Of a stretch of 56,993 nt of DNA, positions 27,525-36,186 are shown piece after piece. Origin of the DNA: a virus. Within the stretch, counting starts at the first letter, position 1. Each line of letters opens with the position of its first letter. The notes under the pieces are model-generated. The model was not told where the DNA came from, did not search any database, and saw only the letters and a program-made list of their open reading frames with translations. A program made the translations under genes and the position numbers. Where the stretch lies: positions 1-56,993 of IMG/VR virus record IMGVR_UViG_3300036846_001227; one strand, written 5' to 3'.

Positions 27525-27820
27525 TGTCTCTTGCGCATGACGACACCCCCGTCGCGCAGACTTACTTGACCCGCGAGGAAGCCGCCGCTTACTTGTCCGA
27601 GCGCTTGCGCGGCCAGTTCAACGCCAAGCAAATCTCCAAGTGGGGCGACAAAGGTCCGCGCTACCGGCTCTTCCGGGGCAACAAGGCTGCCCGAGGCGGC
27701 GGCTGGGGCCGGTGGGCACTCTACACCGCCGAGGACCTCGAAGCCTGGATCGAAACCCAACTCGTGGAGCCGTTCCCCAATGGAAGACCTGACGAGCATT
27801 CTGCCGGCGAAGCGGGTTAA
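27524..27820 (+). CDS. Winged-helix/excisionase-like protein, small terminase candidate
   Basis: 98 residues. YLTREEAAAYLSERLRGQFN then AKQISKWGDKGPRYRLFRG and YTAEDLEAWIETQLVE is the AlpA/excisionase-type helix-turn-helix layout. It overlaps the large terminase start by 41 bases. Small terminase subunits often have such DNA-binding domains and lie just upstream of terL, so it is the best TerS candidate, although somewhat short and without an obvious oligomerisation core. Confidence 0.55.
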   Translation: MSLAHDDTPVAQTYLTREEAAAYLSERLRGQFNAKQISKWGDKGPRYRLFRGNKAARGGGWGRWALYTAEDLEAWIETQLVEPFPNGRPDEHSAGEAG

Positions 27821-30539
27821 CCGGCGACGGAGTAAACCAACCCTCGAACTGCCAGTCTCCGAGCAACTTGTTGCTGGGACGACCCCGCAATGGAGATCCC
27901 TCTTTCAGGTCTTCCTCGACCATCTCACTATCGAGAGCCGGGAGACGGGCACCACCACTCTTGGCAAGCACCTCTGGGGTTCGCAGACCCGCGTCCTCGA
28001 CTTCTTGGCCGCCGGCATGGACGAGGGCATCCGCGACTTCACCATCCTCAAGTCGCGGCAGCTGGGGGAGTGCCTTGACCCCGATACTCGCATCCTGACC
28101 GCCGACCTGCGTTGGGTCGCGATCCGCGACATCAGAGAGGGAGAGGAAGTCGTCGCTGTCGATGAGGAGCCAACAGGTGGAGGACGTGGCCAAGGCCAAA
28201 GGAAGATGCGGCGGGCTACAGTCCAGGCTAAGGTCTACAAGGAACTTGACGCCTACAAGCTACACTTCTCCGATGGGCGTACCATCATTTGCACCGGCAA
28301 GCACCCGTGGCTGGCGAAGCCAACGGCAGGATATAAGCAGCCGACGTGGTGTTCTCTAGAAAGCCCGGCAGGCAATACACGTTTGCGGATCGGCTCACTC
28401 GTCCGTTGGGTAACGGAGCCATGGGGGGCTTCCACCATGGAGGATGGGTGGTTTGGTGGGATGCTTGATGGCGAAGGCTCGTCGCACTGGCCACGCGCCG
28501 GTGGAGGGAACGTAAACGTATCGCAGCGTCGAGGTCCTGTGTGGGACCGCCTGGTCCGCTACGCTGAGCAGGAGGGCTATCACTACAACATCGAGAATGA
28601 TGAACGTCCTCGCCTAACCAAGTACGGTAAGGTCCCTGTACCAAAGCTCGTCTTTTCCCGGGCTAACGAGATCATGCAACTTCTGGGACAGACGAAGCCG
28701 ACGCGCTTCAATACCGACTTCTGGGAAGGCCGGGAGCTTCCAGGCAAGAAGAGCAACATCGGTTACAGCGAGCTGGTTGCGATAGACCGTCTTGGTCGAT
28801 GGCAGGTTGTCGATCTTCAGACAACGATGGGCACCTACATTGCCGAAGGCTTTGTATCGCACAACACCACGATCTGCCTGGCCATCGACCTATTCTGGCT
28901 CTTCCTCTATCCTGGCATCAACGGCTGCATCCTCATCGACGACGAGGGCAACCGCGACAAGATACGGGTGATCCTGCGCCAGTTCGCCAACGGTCTGCCG
29001 CCGAAATGGCGGCATCGGATCGTCGACGACAACAAGACCCTCATGAGCTTCAATGTGGGTGGCAAGCTCTCGATGCTGGACTTCCTCTATGCCGGCACCC
29101 GGCGCTCAACCTTGGGGGCCTCGCGCTCCTATCGCTTTGCCCACATGACCGAGGTCGCCAACTATGGGGACCCGGAGGGCCTGGAGAACTTTATCCAAAC
29201 TCTATCCGAAGGGCACCCCGACCGGCTCTTCATCAAGGAGTCGACCGCCAACCACTTCAATCACTTCTACCATATGTGCGAGCAGGCGAAGGAAGACACC
29301 CACACTCAGCGCTTCTGCTTTGTGGGGTGGTGGTCGCGTGACGATCAGCGCATCGCTTCATCGGACCCTCGCTACAACGAGTACATGGAAGAGCCATGGA
29401 CCGACGAAGAACTCGAACTAAAAGACGAGGTACTCCGATTGTATGATGTCACGGTCGATGACGAGCAACTCTGCTGGTATAGGTGGCGCTCGACGGCCCG
29501 TTCCATCGATGAGGGGATGCTGCACCAGACCCAGCCGTGGACTGAGAGCCAGGCCTTCGTCCTGTCGGGGCGCTCCTTCTTCCCTTTAAGGCGCGTTGAG
29601 GCCGACATCAAGGAGATTTACCAGGCCGCGCCGGCCCAGGACTCGCCCTATGACTTCACGGCCTTTCGGTATTACTTGGGCCAGGACCTCCCCTCCACCA
29701 CTATCGAGGAGGTCCACACCATCGAGGAGGCCGACCTAAAGGTCTGGGAGGACCCCGTCCCCTGGGGAAGATATGTCATAGGGGTTGACCCAGCGTATGG
29801 CCGCAGCGACTGGAACGACTCGCACGCCATCACCGTCTGCCGGTGTTATGCCGACAGGCTGGTGACAGTGGCCGAGTACGGCACTCCCGAACCCGAAACC
29901 TTCCAGGTCACCTGGGCACTCGCTCACCTGGCCGCCCTCTATGATGATTGCTACATCAACATCGAGGTCAAGGGACCCGGCGTCGTCATCATGAACGAGC
30001 TGCGCCGGCTCAAGGTCTGGCTCCAGTCCCAGATGATGGCGACCATTGTCCATGACAAGGACTGGCACAACATCACCGACAACGCCAAATGGTACTTGTG
30101 GCACCGCCCCGACTCCCTCGGCAAGGGTTATGCCTACGGTGTCAACACCACCTATGACCTGAAGATAGCCATAATGAACGAGCTGCGGGACAGCTACATC
30201 AACCATGCCCTGTGGATCAAATCCCTGCGCTGTCTCAAGCAGATGCAGTTTGTGGTACAAGAAGGCGCGGACATCGGGCCGGGTGCCAAGGGCCGCAACC
30301 ACGATGACTACGTCTTCAGTCTCGCCTTTGCTCACCGGGCGTGGCAGGACTGGGTCCGGCAGGACCTGATCGACCTCGGCTACACCTGGCAGCGTGCTCA
30401 GCAGGATGACCTCGACAGGAAGACCGGTCGGCCGCCCAATGTCGTCGCCAGCATCGTGTCCAACTTCTTTGCCAACAAGGAGCGCGACCGCACCGAAGGC
30501 CCACCCGAACAGCAGTGGTACCGGGAGCGCGGCCTGTGA
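27780..30539 (+). CDS. terL: Terminase large subunit interrupted by an intein
   Basis: 919-residue precursor; the mature terminase would be about 654 residues. The ATPase has FTILKSRQLGE, then the intein (residues 98-362), then TTICLAIDLFW. Rejoined, SRQLGETT is a deviant Walker A with the Lys at its start (KSRQ), as in some terminase families. Walker B with catalytic Glu is FAHMTEV (Glu458). The RNase H-fold nuclease has IGVDPAYG (Asp670), INIEVKGPG and KGRNHDDYVFSLAF (Asp842-Asp843). It packages DNA through the portal encoded at 36183. Start ATG 27780 lies within the end of the TerS-like gene. Confidence 0.93.
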   Translation: MEDLTSILPAKRVNRRRSKPTLELPVSEQLVAGTTPQWRSLFQVFLDHLTIESRETGTTTLGKHLWGSQTRVLDFLAAGMDEGIRDFTILKSRQLGECLDPDTRILTADLRWVAIRDIREGEEVVAVDEEPTGGGRGQGQRKMRRATVQAKVYKELDAYKLHFSDGRTIICTGKHPWLAKPTAGYKQPTWCSLESPAGNTRLRIGSLVRWVTEPWGASTMEDGWFGGMLDGEGSSHWPRAGGGNVNVSQRRGPVWDRLVRYAEQEGYHYNIENDERPRLTKYGKVPVPKLVFSRANEIMQLLGQTKPTRFNTDFWEGRELPGKKSNIGYSELVAIDRLGRWQVVDLQTTMGTYIAEGFVSHNTTICLAIDLFWLFLYPGINGCILIDDEGNRDKIRVILRQFANGLPPKWRHRIVDDNKTLMSFNVGGKLSMLDFLYAGTRRSTLGASRSYRFAHMTEVANYGDPEGLENFIQTLSEGHPDRLFIKESTANHFNHFYHMCEQAKEDTHTQRFCFVGWWSRDDQRIASSDPRYNEYMEEPWTDEELELKDEVLRLYDVTVDDEQLCWYRWRSTARSIDEGMLHQTQPWTESQAFVLSGRSFFPLRRVEADIKEIYQAAPAQDSPYDFTAFRYYLGQDLPSTTIEEVHTIEEADLKVWEDPVPWGRYVIGVDPAYGRSDWNDSHAITVCRCYADRLVTVAEYGTPEPETFQVTWALAHLAALYDDCYINIEVKGPGVVIMNELRRLKVWLQSQMMATIVHDKDWHNITDNAKWYLWHRPDSLGKGYAYGVNTTYDLKIAIMNELRDSYINHALWIKSLRCLKQMQFVVQEGADIGPGAKGRNHDDYVFSLAFAHRAWQDWVRQDLIDLGYTWQRAQQDDLDRKTGRPPNVVASIVSNFFANKERDRTEGPPEQQWYRERGL
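28071..28865 (+). other. Intein in terL, 265 residues, with LAGLIDADG-like remnant
   Basis: Residues 98-362 of the precursor. Block A is CLDPDTRILTADLRWVAI (Cys nucleophile at 98); block B is GRTIICTGKHPWLA (Thr172-x2-His175); blocks F and G are VVDLQTTMGTYIAEGFVSHN, ending His361-Asn362 with Thr363 as the first C-extein residue. All splicing residues are present. The middle has one homing-type motif, FGGMLDGEGS (225-234), but the linker is short for a full two-motif endonuclease. It interrupts the ATP-binding loop, so the terminase cannot work until the intein is removed. Confidence 0.93.
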
Positions 30540-30892
30540 GTCCGGCCCTCAACAACTTCTACATGCGCCTGCAAGCGTACAAGGAGGAGCATGGCGGGGA
30601 GTCCCCACCTGCAATTTACATGCTGCCGGAAGAGCACGCAGAGATCAAGCACGCGCTCTTCACTTACGACGTAACCTTGGCCGCCGGTCATCTCTTTGGA
30701 GTGAAGGTGGTGGTCGTGCCCTTTAGCAAGGACCCCATCTTCAAGCGGCTCCAGGCCATGGCCCGGTTGGTGGGAGCAAGTATAGAATATCCGCACGAGG
30801 CCGTGGCCGAGTTCTTCAAAGATGGTGCCGGCTGGCGCTTTGTGGCAACAGTGCCCGGGAAGCTCTACCCCATAGATCACACATGGAGTTGA
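30536..30892 (+). CDS. Conserved hypothetical protein, 118 residues
   Basis: GTG 30536 overlaps the terminase stop (GTGA). Alpha/beta pattern: NNFYMRLQAYKEEHGGE, then AIYMLPEEHAEIKHALFTYD, LFGVKVVVVPFS, EYPHEAVAEFFKDGAGWRFV. Likely a small globular protein. No family assigned. Confidence 0.65.
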   Translation: MSPALNNFYMRLQAYKEEHGGESPPAIYMLPEEHAEIKHALFTYDVTLAAGHLFGVKVVVVPFSKDPIFKRLQAMARLVGASIEYPHEAVAEFFKDGAGWRFVATVPGKLYPIDHTWS

Positions 30893-30895
30893 CCC

Positions 30896-31168
30896 ATGTT
30901 CTTCACCTTAGCGATCAAGAACTCCAACCACCCGCTGGTGCCGCCGCTGGTCATTCACACGCATCCGGTCACCGGCGACCGGATGACCCTTGACATAGCC
31001 CGCTACCTGGCCCGGGGCTTTATCGAGGAGTTCATCAAGAACAACAACCTACACGGCTCCGCCGTGTGGAAGGCGCGCAGCGAAGTGGACGACCTCGAAC
31101 CCAACCACTTCGTCTCCCTTGACTCTCTGACCATCGAGCTTCGTACAAAGGTTCTCTACGATGCCTAG
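30896..31168 (+). CDS. Hypothetical protein, 90 residues
   Basis: ATG after GGAG. Beta-rich start (FFTLAIKNSNHPLVPPLVIH), then a helix (IARYLARGFIEEFIKNNNLH). Its 3' end overlaps the next gene by 8 bases. No family recognised. Confidence 0.6.
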   Translation: MFFTLAIKNSNHPLVPPLVIHTHPVTGDRMTLDIARYLARGFIEEFIKNNNLHGSAVWKARSEVDDLEPNHFVSLDSLTIELRTKVLYDA

Positions 31169-31658
31169 GTACATCCGCGTCTATCGCTGTCCGGACTGCG
31201 GCCACAAGTGGAAGACGGAGTCGAAGCTGGGCTTCCTGGAGCCGGACTGCCCGCAGTGCGGCTTCCACCCCGACCCGCTGCCCGACCGGGTCACCATGCC
31301 GGCGATCATCGGCACCCACGCCAAAGCGATTGACGAGGCGTGGAAGGTGGCGTCGGAGGACTTCGGCCTGACTGACATGCGGGACAATACCCAGGAGGGC
31401 GAGACGGCCTTCAAGATGCCGCCGGCCCCACCAAGCAATATAATCCAGCCTAATAACTCGGTGGCGCGGGCGGGTGGCTTCATGTGGGGCAACGCGGGCA
31501 ATGGGACCGTGCCGCAAATCCCTGTGGCCAATGTTCTACAGCAAGCGCAGGCTGCCTCGAAGATGTCTGACGTGGAAGGTTCCAATCCCATGCGGAAGTT
31601 GCACCAGGCGAGGCCGACGATGACCGCGCACTCGCTGGGCAACTTCAACCGGAGATGA
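31161..31658 (+). CDS. Zinc-ribbon protein, 165 residues
   Basis: N-terminal zinc ribbon YRCPDCGHKWK ... PDCPQCGFHP (two C-x2-C pairs). The rest is low-complexity with Pro/Asn (APPSNIIQPNNSV) and a C-terminal helix (NPMRKLHQARPTM). Similar proteins occur near phage structural genes; a role as a packaging or assembly cofactor is speculative. Confidence 0.65.
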   Translation: MPRYIRVYRCPDCGHKWKTESKLGFLEPDCPQCGFHPDPLPDRVTMPAIIGTHAKAIDEAWKVASEDFGLTDMRDNTQEGETAFKMPPAPPSNIIQPNNSVARAGGFMWGNAGNGTVPQIPVANVLQQAQAASKMSDVEGSNPMRKLHQARPTMTAHSLGNFNRR

Positions 31659-31948
31659 CGATGGTCACCTGTGACACCTGCAAGTTCTTCCTCGCCCAGC
31701 AGCCGGGGGAGCCGCGCGAGTGTCACCGCTTTCCGCCGGCGGTCCAGCTTTACATCGACATGGTCTTGCACCCGGAGAGTGGTCAACCGGAGACCCGCGT
31801 CACCAAGTATGTCGCCTATCCCGCACCCCAACCGGACTGGCTCGCATGCGGAGAATACAGGGTGGGCATCATCGAGGCCCGCACCGTCGACCCCCACGCC
31901 TTGATTGGGCACCCTCGCCCATCACCGAGGCCGAGGAACGGGAGCTAA
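31655..31948 (+). CDS. Small Cys-containing protein, 97 residues
   Basis: ATG overlaps the preceding stop (ATGA). CDTCKFFLAQQPGEPRECHR then WLACGEYR gives four Cys in a C-x2-C ... C ... C pattern typical of a small phage zinc-binding family. C-terminal Pro/Arg tail. Confidence 0.65.
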   Translation: MTMVTCDTCKFFLAQQPGEPRECHRFPPAVQLYIDMVLHPESGQPETRVTKYVAYPAPQPDWLACGEYRVGIIEARTVDPHALIGHPRPSPRPRNGS

Positions 31949-31977
31949 GCGAGAAAGCCAAGACCCTAGGGAGGCTC

Positions 31978-32145
31978 ATGGCCCAGGTCGACTCCCTGCC
32001 GCCGTTCGCCCGGGAGGTCCTCCAGGGCTTACCCAACCCGGTCGATCTTAATCTGGCCCTAGCCGAGGGTTGTCGCACGCAAGCCGATGCCGAAGAGTGG
32101 GTGCGGGCTAACTATGGACGGTCCGCCGTCGAACGACTAGCCTGA
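31978..32145 (+). CDS. Hypothetical protein, 55 residues
   Basis: ATG 31978 with AGGGAGG unusually close (3 bases). The coding-like sequence (ITEAEERELSEKAKTLGRLM) begins upstream of this ATG, so an unrecognised start inside the previous gene is possible. Helical; ends NYGRSAVERLA. Confidence 0.45.
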   Translation: MAQVDSLPPFAREVLQGLPNPVDLNLALAEGCRTQADAEEWVRANYGRSAVERLA

Positions 32146-32176
32146 CGGCTTCCACCAATGGCGAGCGTAGCGAGCC

Positions 32177-32521
32177 ATGAGCACACCTGGACCCTACAAC
32201 CTCGTCATCTACCGGGGTGACACCGGCACCTGGGAGTTCGTGTTGTGGGCCGACGCCGCCAAGACGGTGCCCTTTGACCTGAGTGGGGCGACGGCTAAGG
32301 CCGAGATACGCAACCGGCCCGGTGGCGTCTTGCTGGCCACCCTGAGCGTGTCCATCAACCTGCCGCAGACCATCGTAGTCACCTTGAGCGAGGCCGAGAG
32401 CCTGGCTCTCAATGGTGGCGTCTATGCGTGGGACTTGCCGGTGACCATGCCCGGCGGCGGCGTGCAAACCATGATGGCGGGGCCGGTGACAGTGACGGAG
32501 GACGTGACAGGGAGCGCGTGA
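32177..32521 (+). CDS. BppU-like Ig-fold virion protein, 114 residues
   Basis: Pattern [60 protein letters not shown] and [12 protein letters not shown] is the beta-sandwich seen in the N-terminal domain of phage baseplate/fibre upper proteins. Its stop overlaps the start of the collagen-like fibre, which suggests a docking partner. No good Shine-Dalgarno; the upstream sequence is a GCGAGCGTAGCGAGCC element. Confidence 0.65.
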   Translation: MSTPGPYNLVIYRGDTGTWEFVLWADAAKTVPFDLSGATAKAEIRNRPGGVLLATLSVSINLPQTIVVTLSEAESLALNGGVYAWDLPVTMPGGGVQTMMAGPVTVTEDVTGSA

Positions 32522-33672
32522 TGGCCTTCACCGATGTTGCCGTCGTCGATGTCATTCCGCCGCCGCCCATCGTGGTCGATGTGGTGGTGCCGCCGGGTGT
32601 GCAGGTGGTGGAGGTGATTGCCGGCACCCAGGGGCCGGCGGGGCCGCAGGGTCCCCCTGGCAACAATGGTGCGGTAGGTCCCATCGGTCCACCTGGCACG
32701 CCGGGCACTCCCGGTGGTCCACCTGGGCCAACCGGGCCGCCGGGTCCGACAGGTGCAACCGGAGCCAGTGGTCCCGCCGGCCCGACAGGTGGAACAGGTC
32801 CCGCCGGCCCGACAGGGGCAACGGGGGCGACCGGCGCAACAGGTGCCACCGGGCCAGCGGGGCCTACGGGTCCCACTGGCCCTGGCACTGTCACCAGCAT
32901 CACCGCCGGCACCGGCCTCAGCGGCGGCACCATCACCACCACCGGCACCATCGCCCTGGACGCAACTTATGTTAACGCACACTGGTTGCCGCTGACGGGT
33001 GGCACCCTGAGTGGGCCTGGCAACCTGATCATCGGCGGCACCACCCTGTTCCAGGGATCGCCCTACATCAACGGCCAGATTATCCACCTCTCAGGGGCCG
33101 TCGGCTCCGGCACCGGGAATATCTCTGGCGACGCCAACAACATCCTGGTGCAGTTGCCGACGGGCAACGGCTCGCTGTTCCTGTACAACAGTGCGGGCCA
33201 GAACATGCTGACGCTGGGTGGAGCAACCCAGTCGGCAATCTTTGGCGGGGCGGCAAGCTTTGCCGGCGGCCTCGTCGGCGTCACCACCAACAGCAATGCC
33301 GCCGCCGGCAATGTCGGCGAAGCGATCGCGGCGGTCGCTTCTTCATCGGTCACCTTGCCGGCGTCGACCCAGACCAACGTAACCAGTGTCAGCCTGACGC
33401 CAGGTGACTGGGATGTCGCCGGCGAGATGTGGACTACCGTGGCAGGAGCCGTCGACATCGAGGTCGGCATCAGCACGGTCAGCGCCACGCTCCCCGGGGC
33501 CGTCGCCGTCGGCTCGTCGCGCATCAAAATAACCGCCACCAGCACCAACCCGATCTTGGGTATCGGGCCTACTCGCGTGTCCCTTGCCTCCACCACCACC
33601 GTCTTTCTGGTCGGCTTCAGCAATGTCGCCGGCAGCGCCACCGGCAAGCTGGAAGCCCGCAGGATGCGGTGA
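32521..33672 (+). CDS. Collagen-like fibre or decoration protein, 383 residues
   Basis: ATG 32521 overlaps the previous stop. After a short beta N-terminus ([20 protein letters not shown]) comes a long collagen-type Gly-X-Y region ([20 protein letters not shown], about residues 36-122), which should form a trimeric rod. Then [20 protein letters not shown] and [19 protein letters not shown], typical of phage tail-fibre shafts, and a C-terminal beta-sandwich head ([20 protein letters not shown] to [16 protein letters not shown]). Likely receptor-binding or capsid-surface fibre. Confidence 0.8.
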   Translation: MAFTDVAVVDVIPPPPIVVDVVVPPGVQVVEVIAGTQGPAGPQGPPGNNGAVGPIGPPGTPGTPGGPPGPTGPPGPTGATGASGPAGPTGGTGPAGPTGATGATGATGATGPAGPTGPTGPGTVTSITAGTGLSGGTITTTGTIALDATYVNAHWLPLTGGTLSGPGNLIIGGTTLFQGSPYINGQIIHLSGAVGSGTGNISGDANNILVQLPTGNGSLFLYNSAGQNMLTLGGATQSAIFGGAASFAGGLVGVTTNSNAAAGNVGEAIAAVASSSVTLPASTQTNVTSVSLTPGDWDVAGEMWTTVAGAVDIEVGISTVSATLPGAVAVGSSRIKITATSTNPILGIGPTRVSLASTTTVFLVGFSNVAGSATGKLEARRMR

Positions 33673-33771
33673 CTAGGCCGCCTCCTCGGGCTCGGGTTCG
33701 CCTTCACCCTCGGAGCCTTCTTCGGCTTCGCCGGGTTCCTCGGGCGGCGGATCGGGTGTAAACATTGTCAT
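33673..33771 (-). CDS. Acidic 32-residue micro-protein on the minus strand
   Basis: ATG 33771 preceded by a strong AAGGAGG. Begins MTMFTPDPPPEEPGEAEEGS and stays acidic and Pro/Glu-rich to EEAA. It fits exactly between two rightward genes: its stop abuts the fibre stop and its start overlaps the next start by two bases. The ribosome site also encodes the next protein's first residues, so chance cannot be ruled out. Confidence 0.4.
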   Translation of the reverse strand: MTMFTPDPPPEEPGEAEEGSEGEGEPEPEEAA

Positions 33772-34834
33772 GGCCTCCTTGCTGGACGACCCCTCCTTAG
33801 AGCTTGGCGGCGCACTCGACAAGGTGTCCCCGCAAACCCCTGTGTCCGGGCGGGTGATCCGGCCCCCAAGGAGTATCCTGGACGTGGTCACCGGGGCCGG
33901 CGAGGCTATCGGCCAAGATGTGGGTGGGATGCTCCAGGGCTTAGCTAACTACATCAAGACCCCGGGCATGGTGGCCAGCGGGGAGATATCCATGGCGGAT
34001 GTGGCCGGCGCGGCCCAAGGCTTCGCGGCCAACACCGCCCTCCTGGGTGCTGGCCTCCCAGCCCCGGCTGGCGCGCTCCGCACCCTGGGAGGGATCAACA
34101 AGGCCGCCGCCCTGGACACCAATGCCTTGAGGACGGCCCAAGCCATGGCCGCCGCCGGTAAGGACCCCTATGCGATCTGGCAGCAGACCGGCTTCTATCG
34201 GGACACCCCAGTCAACTGGCGCTTCGAGATGCCTGATCAAGCTGCCCGTGTCGTCAACCCCGTGGTCGGTGTCAGGCCGGCCAGCGAGGCCTTCGATCAC
34301 CCCGAACTCTTTAGGCAGTATCCACAGCTGGCTGATCTTCCTGTCCGCTTCATGGACCTAGGGGCAGGGAACGCGGGGGTGCTCTACAAAAACGATGCGA
34401 CGAGGCAGCCGGCGTTCATGCAGATCAATTCCATGGACCCGGTGGCGGAGCAGCTGAAGACCTTCCTGCACGAGGGGCAGCACGGCATCCAGATGCTTGA
34501 GGACCTGCCAGGAGGGGCGCAAGTGAGCGACTTCCTGGCCGACGATTACCCGGCCAGGCGGGCTGAGCTTGAGCGAAGGGCCAATGCAGGAGAAGATGTG
34601 ACTAAGCCGTGGACTGAGATGGACAAGGAGTATCTGGAGGCCTGGGAGAAGTATCAGAAGGTGCCCGGCGAAGTAGAGGCGAGGAACGTGGAGGACCGCC
34701 ACGACATGACGGCGGAGATGGCCAAGCAGATCATGCCGAGCGGCGCGCAAGGGGCCAGCATCCCGGCCCCTGTCCAGTGGACCTGGCCTAATATACTGTC
34801 TGCCCTCGCCGGCCTCCAACCGGAGCAGCAGTGA
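33770..34834 (+). CDS. Virion-region protein with HExxH metallopeptidase-like domain
   Basis: 354 residues. The N-terminal third is helical and Gly/Ala-rich (VTGAGEAIGQDVGGMLQGLA), like internal virion proteins. The C-terminal half has KTFLHEGQHGIQMLE (His234-Glu235...His238) and GEVEARNVEDRHDMT (Glu301/Glu303), the zinc-binding pattern of the large-polyvalent-protein-associated peptidase-like domains of phages. A role in processing capsid or host protein is possible. No ribosome site stands out. Confidence 0.65.
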   Translation: MASLLDDPSLELGGALDKVSPQTPVSGRVIRPPRSILDVVTGAGEAIGQDVGGMLQGLANYIKTPGMVASGEISMADVAGAAQGFAANTALLGAGLPAPAGALRTLGGINKAAALDTNALRTAQAMAAAGKDPYAIWQQTGFYRDTPVNWRFEMPDQAARVVNPVVGVRPASEAFDHPELFRQYPQLADLPVRFMDLGAGNAGVLYKNDATRQPAFMQINSMDPVAEQLKTFLHEGQHGIQMLEDLPGGAQVSDFLADDYPARRAELERRANAGEDVTKPWTEMDKEYLEAWEKYQKVPGEVEARNVEDRHDMTAEMAKQIMPSGAQGASIPAPVQWTWPNILSALAGLQPEQQ

Positions 34835-36186
34835 TGGCTGACGACACGGGTAGGGCGCAGCCCGGCCTCAAGCAGGACTCCCCCCAGCTAACCCTGCCTG
34901 ATGTCTACGCGGGGAAGCCTGCGCCGCCGCCGGCCGATTACTCTGCTGACATCTCGCCCTCGCTGCGGTCGGCCTACAAGTCGATGGTCGAGAATGGGGT
35001 GTCGCCGTGGAATGCTCGCGAGGCGCTGTTGCCGCCGCCTGATCAGGTGGTGCGATCGCCGAGTACTTTCACACAAGGGCAGGATCTCGGGTTCTACGGC
35101 CAGCGTGGTCTACCAAGTGTTCCACGACAGACCGGCGACCCGGTGATTGGCGGCCCGCCGCAGTTCGCCCCCTCCATGGGGAACTATGCGACGCCGCCGT
35201 ATATGCTCCCTCACCCTGGGTTCCAGAGAGCGGCAGACCAGCAGCCGGAGCTTGAAGACCAACGGTTCTGGGGGGCGAACCTCCAGCGCAACCGGGCCTT
35301 CCTGAACCCTGGTGCGACGGCTCCTTACAACACGGCCCTGCCGCCCCAGCAGGAAGCCCAGTTTAGGGCCTGGCTGACCGAGAACAAGGTCCCCTTCAAT
35401 CCCGGCCTGCCTGTCTCCGACTATGACATGCGCGGCTACTGGTCAGCATTGCAGGCTGGCGACCCCCACGCCAAGCAGGAGGTTGACCCCAGCGACAACC
35501 GGCCACACTTCCCCGACTACTGGAAGACGCCGCTCTCGGCCACCTTCTCCAACGAGAGTCAGTGGGCCAACCCCGAGGTGGCTCCCAGATGGGAGAACGA
35601 CAACCTCCAGCTGCCCAACGGCCAAGTGTTGTGGGATGACAAGGCGCAGAAGTGGATCGGACCTAACCCGCCATGGAGTGGGCAGCAACCGCAACAACAA
35701 CCGCAGGCCCCGCTGCCACGGATGGGCGGGGTGCCGACGGCCAACTCCCTGCTCCAGCAGATCGGCGATGTCCACCAGATCAGGCCGGAGATACCCCCGC
35801 TGCCGACAGTAAAGCCGTTTGAACCGGACTGGCGAGGGGAACCGTGGAACATGGAGTACCAAAACCCGGCCCGCCGATCGATGCAGCTTCCTACGGGTGT
35901 GATGCCGATGCGCCCGGCCAATGAAGCGCAGTTGCAGGCGGCCCCCCTCCTTCAGCAGGCGGCCCTCCTGCGGATGCTGCTGCCGGGTGGGATGGTGGGG
36001 CCGGGTGGCTACAAGCCGATGCCGGGGACCCAGGACAACCCGCTGTTGCAGGAGGGCGAGGAGGGTGCGGTCGTGGGATCGAGGCCGGTGCCGGGGAGTC
36101 GGGACCGCAATCGGTTCTTCAACCCCAATAGGCCGGCCCCTTATAATGCACCCGGCGTCCCAGACGACCGTAGTCAGGAGACTTGA
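34834..36186 (+). CDS. Structural-region protein, 450 residues
   Basis: ATG 34834 overlaps the previous stop (TGATG); GTG 34831 is an alternative. Pro/Gln-rich, mostly disordered. Residues near 165-250 hold a recurrent phage domain: PYNTALPPQQEAQFRAWLTE, VSDYDMRGYWSAL, and HFPDYWKTPLSATFSNESQW. Further Pro-rich linkers follow. This domain recurs in virion-associated phage proteins; its function is unknown. Confidence 0.65.
   Translation: MADDTGRAQPGLKQDSPQLTLPDVYAGKPAPPPADYSADISPSLRSAYKSMVENGVSPWNAREALLPPPDQVVRSPSTFTQGQDLGFYGQRGLPSVPRQTGDPVIGGPPQFAPSMGNYATPPYMLPHPGFQRAADQQPELEDQRFWGANLQRNRAFLNPGATAPYNTALPPQQEAQFRAWLTENKVPFNPGLPVSDYDMRGYWSALQAGDPHAKQEVDPSDNRPHFPDYWKTPLSATFSNESQWANPEVAPRWENDNLQLPNGQVLWDDKAQKWIGPNPPWSGQQPQQQPQAPLPRMGGVPTANSLLQQIGDVHQIRPEIPPLPTVKPFEPDWRGEPWNMEYQNPARRSMQLPTGVMPMRPANEAQLQAAPLLQQAALLRMLLPGGMVGPGGYKPMPGTQDNPLLQEGEEGAVVGSRPVPGSRDRNRFFNPNRPAPYNAPGVPDDRSQET

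Noticed and set aside
27524-27820. Excisionase of a temperate phage
   Set aside because: The fold is excisionase-like, but no integrase, attachment site or repressor gene was recognised, and it overlaps terL; small terminase fits better.
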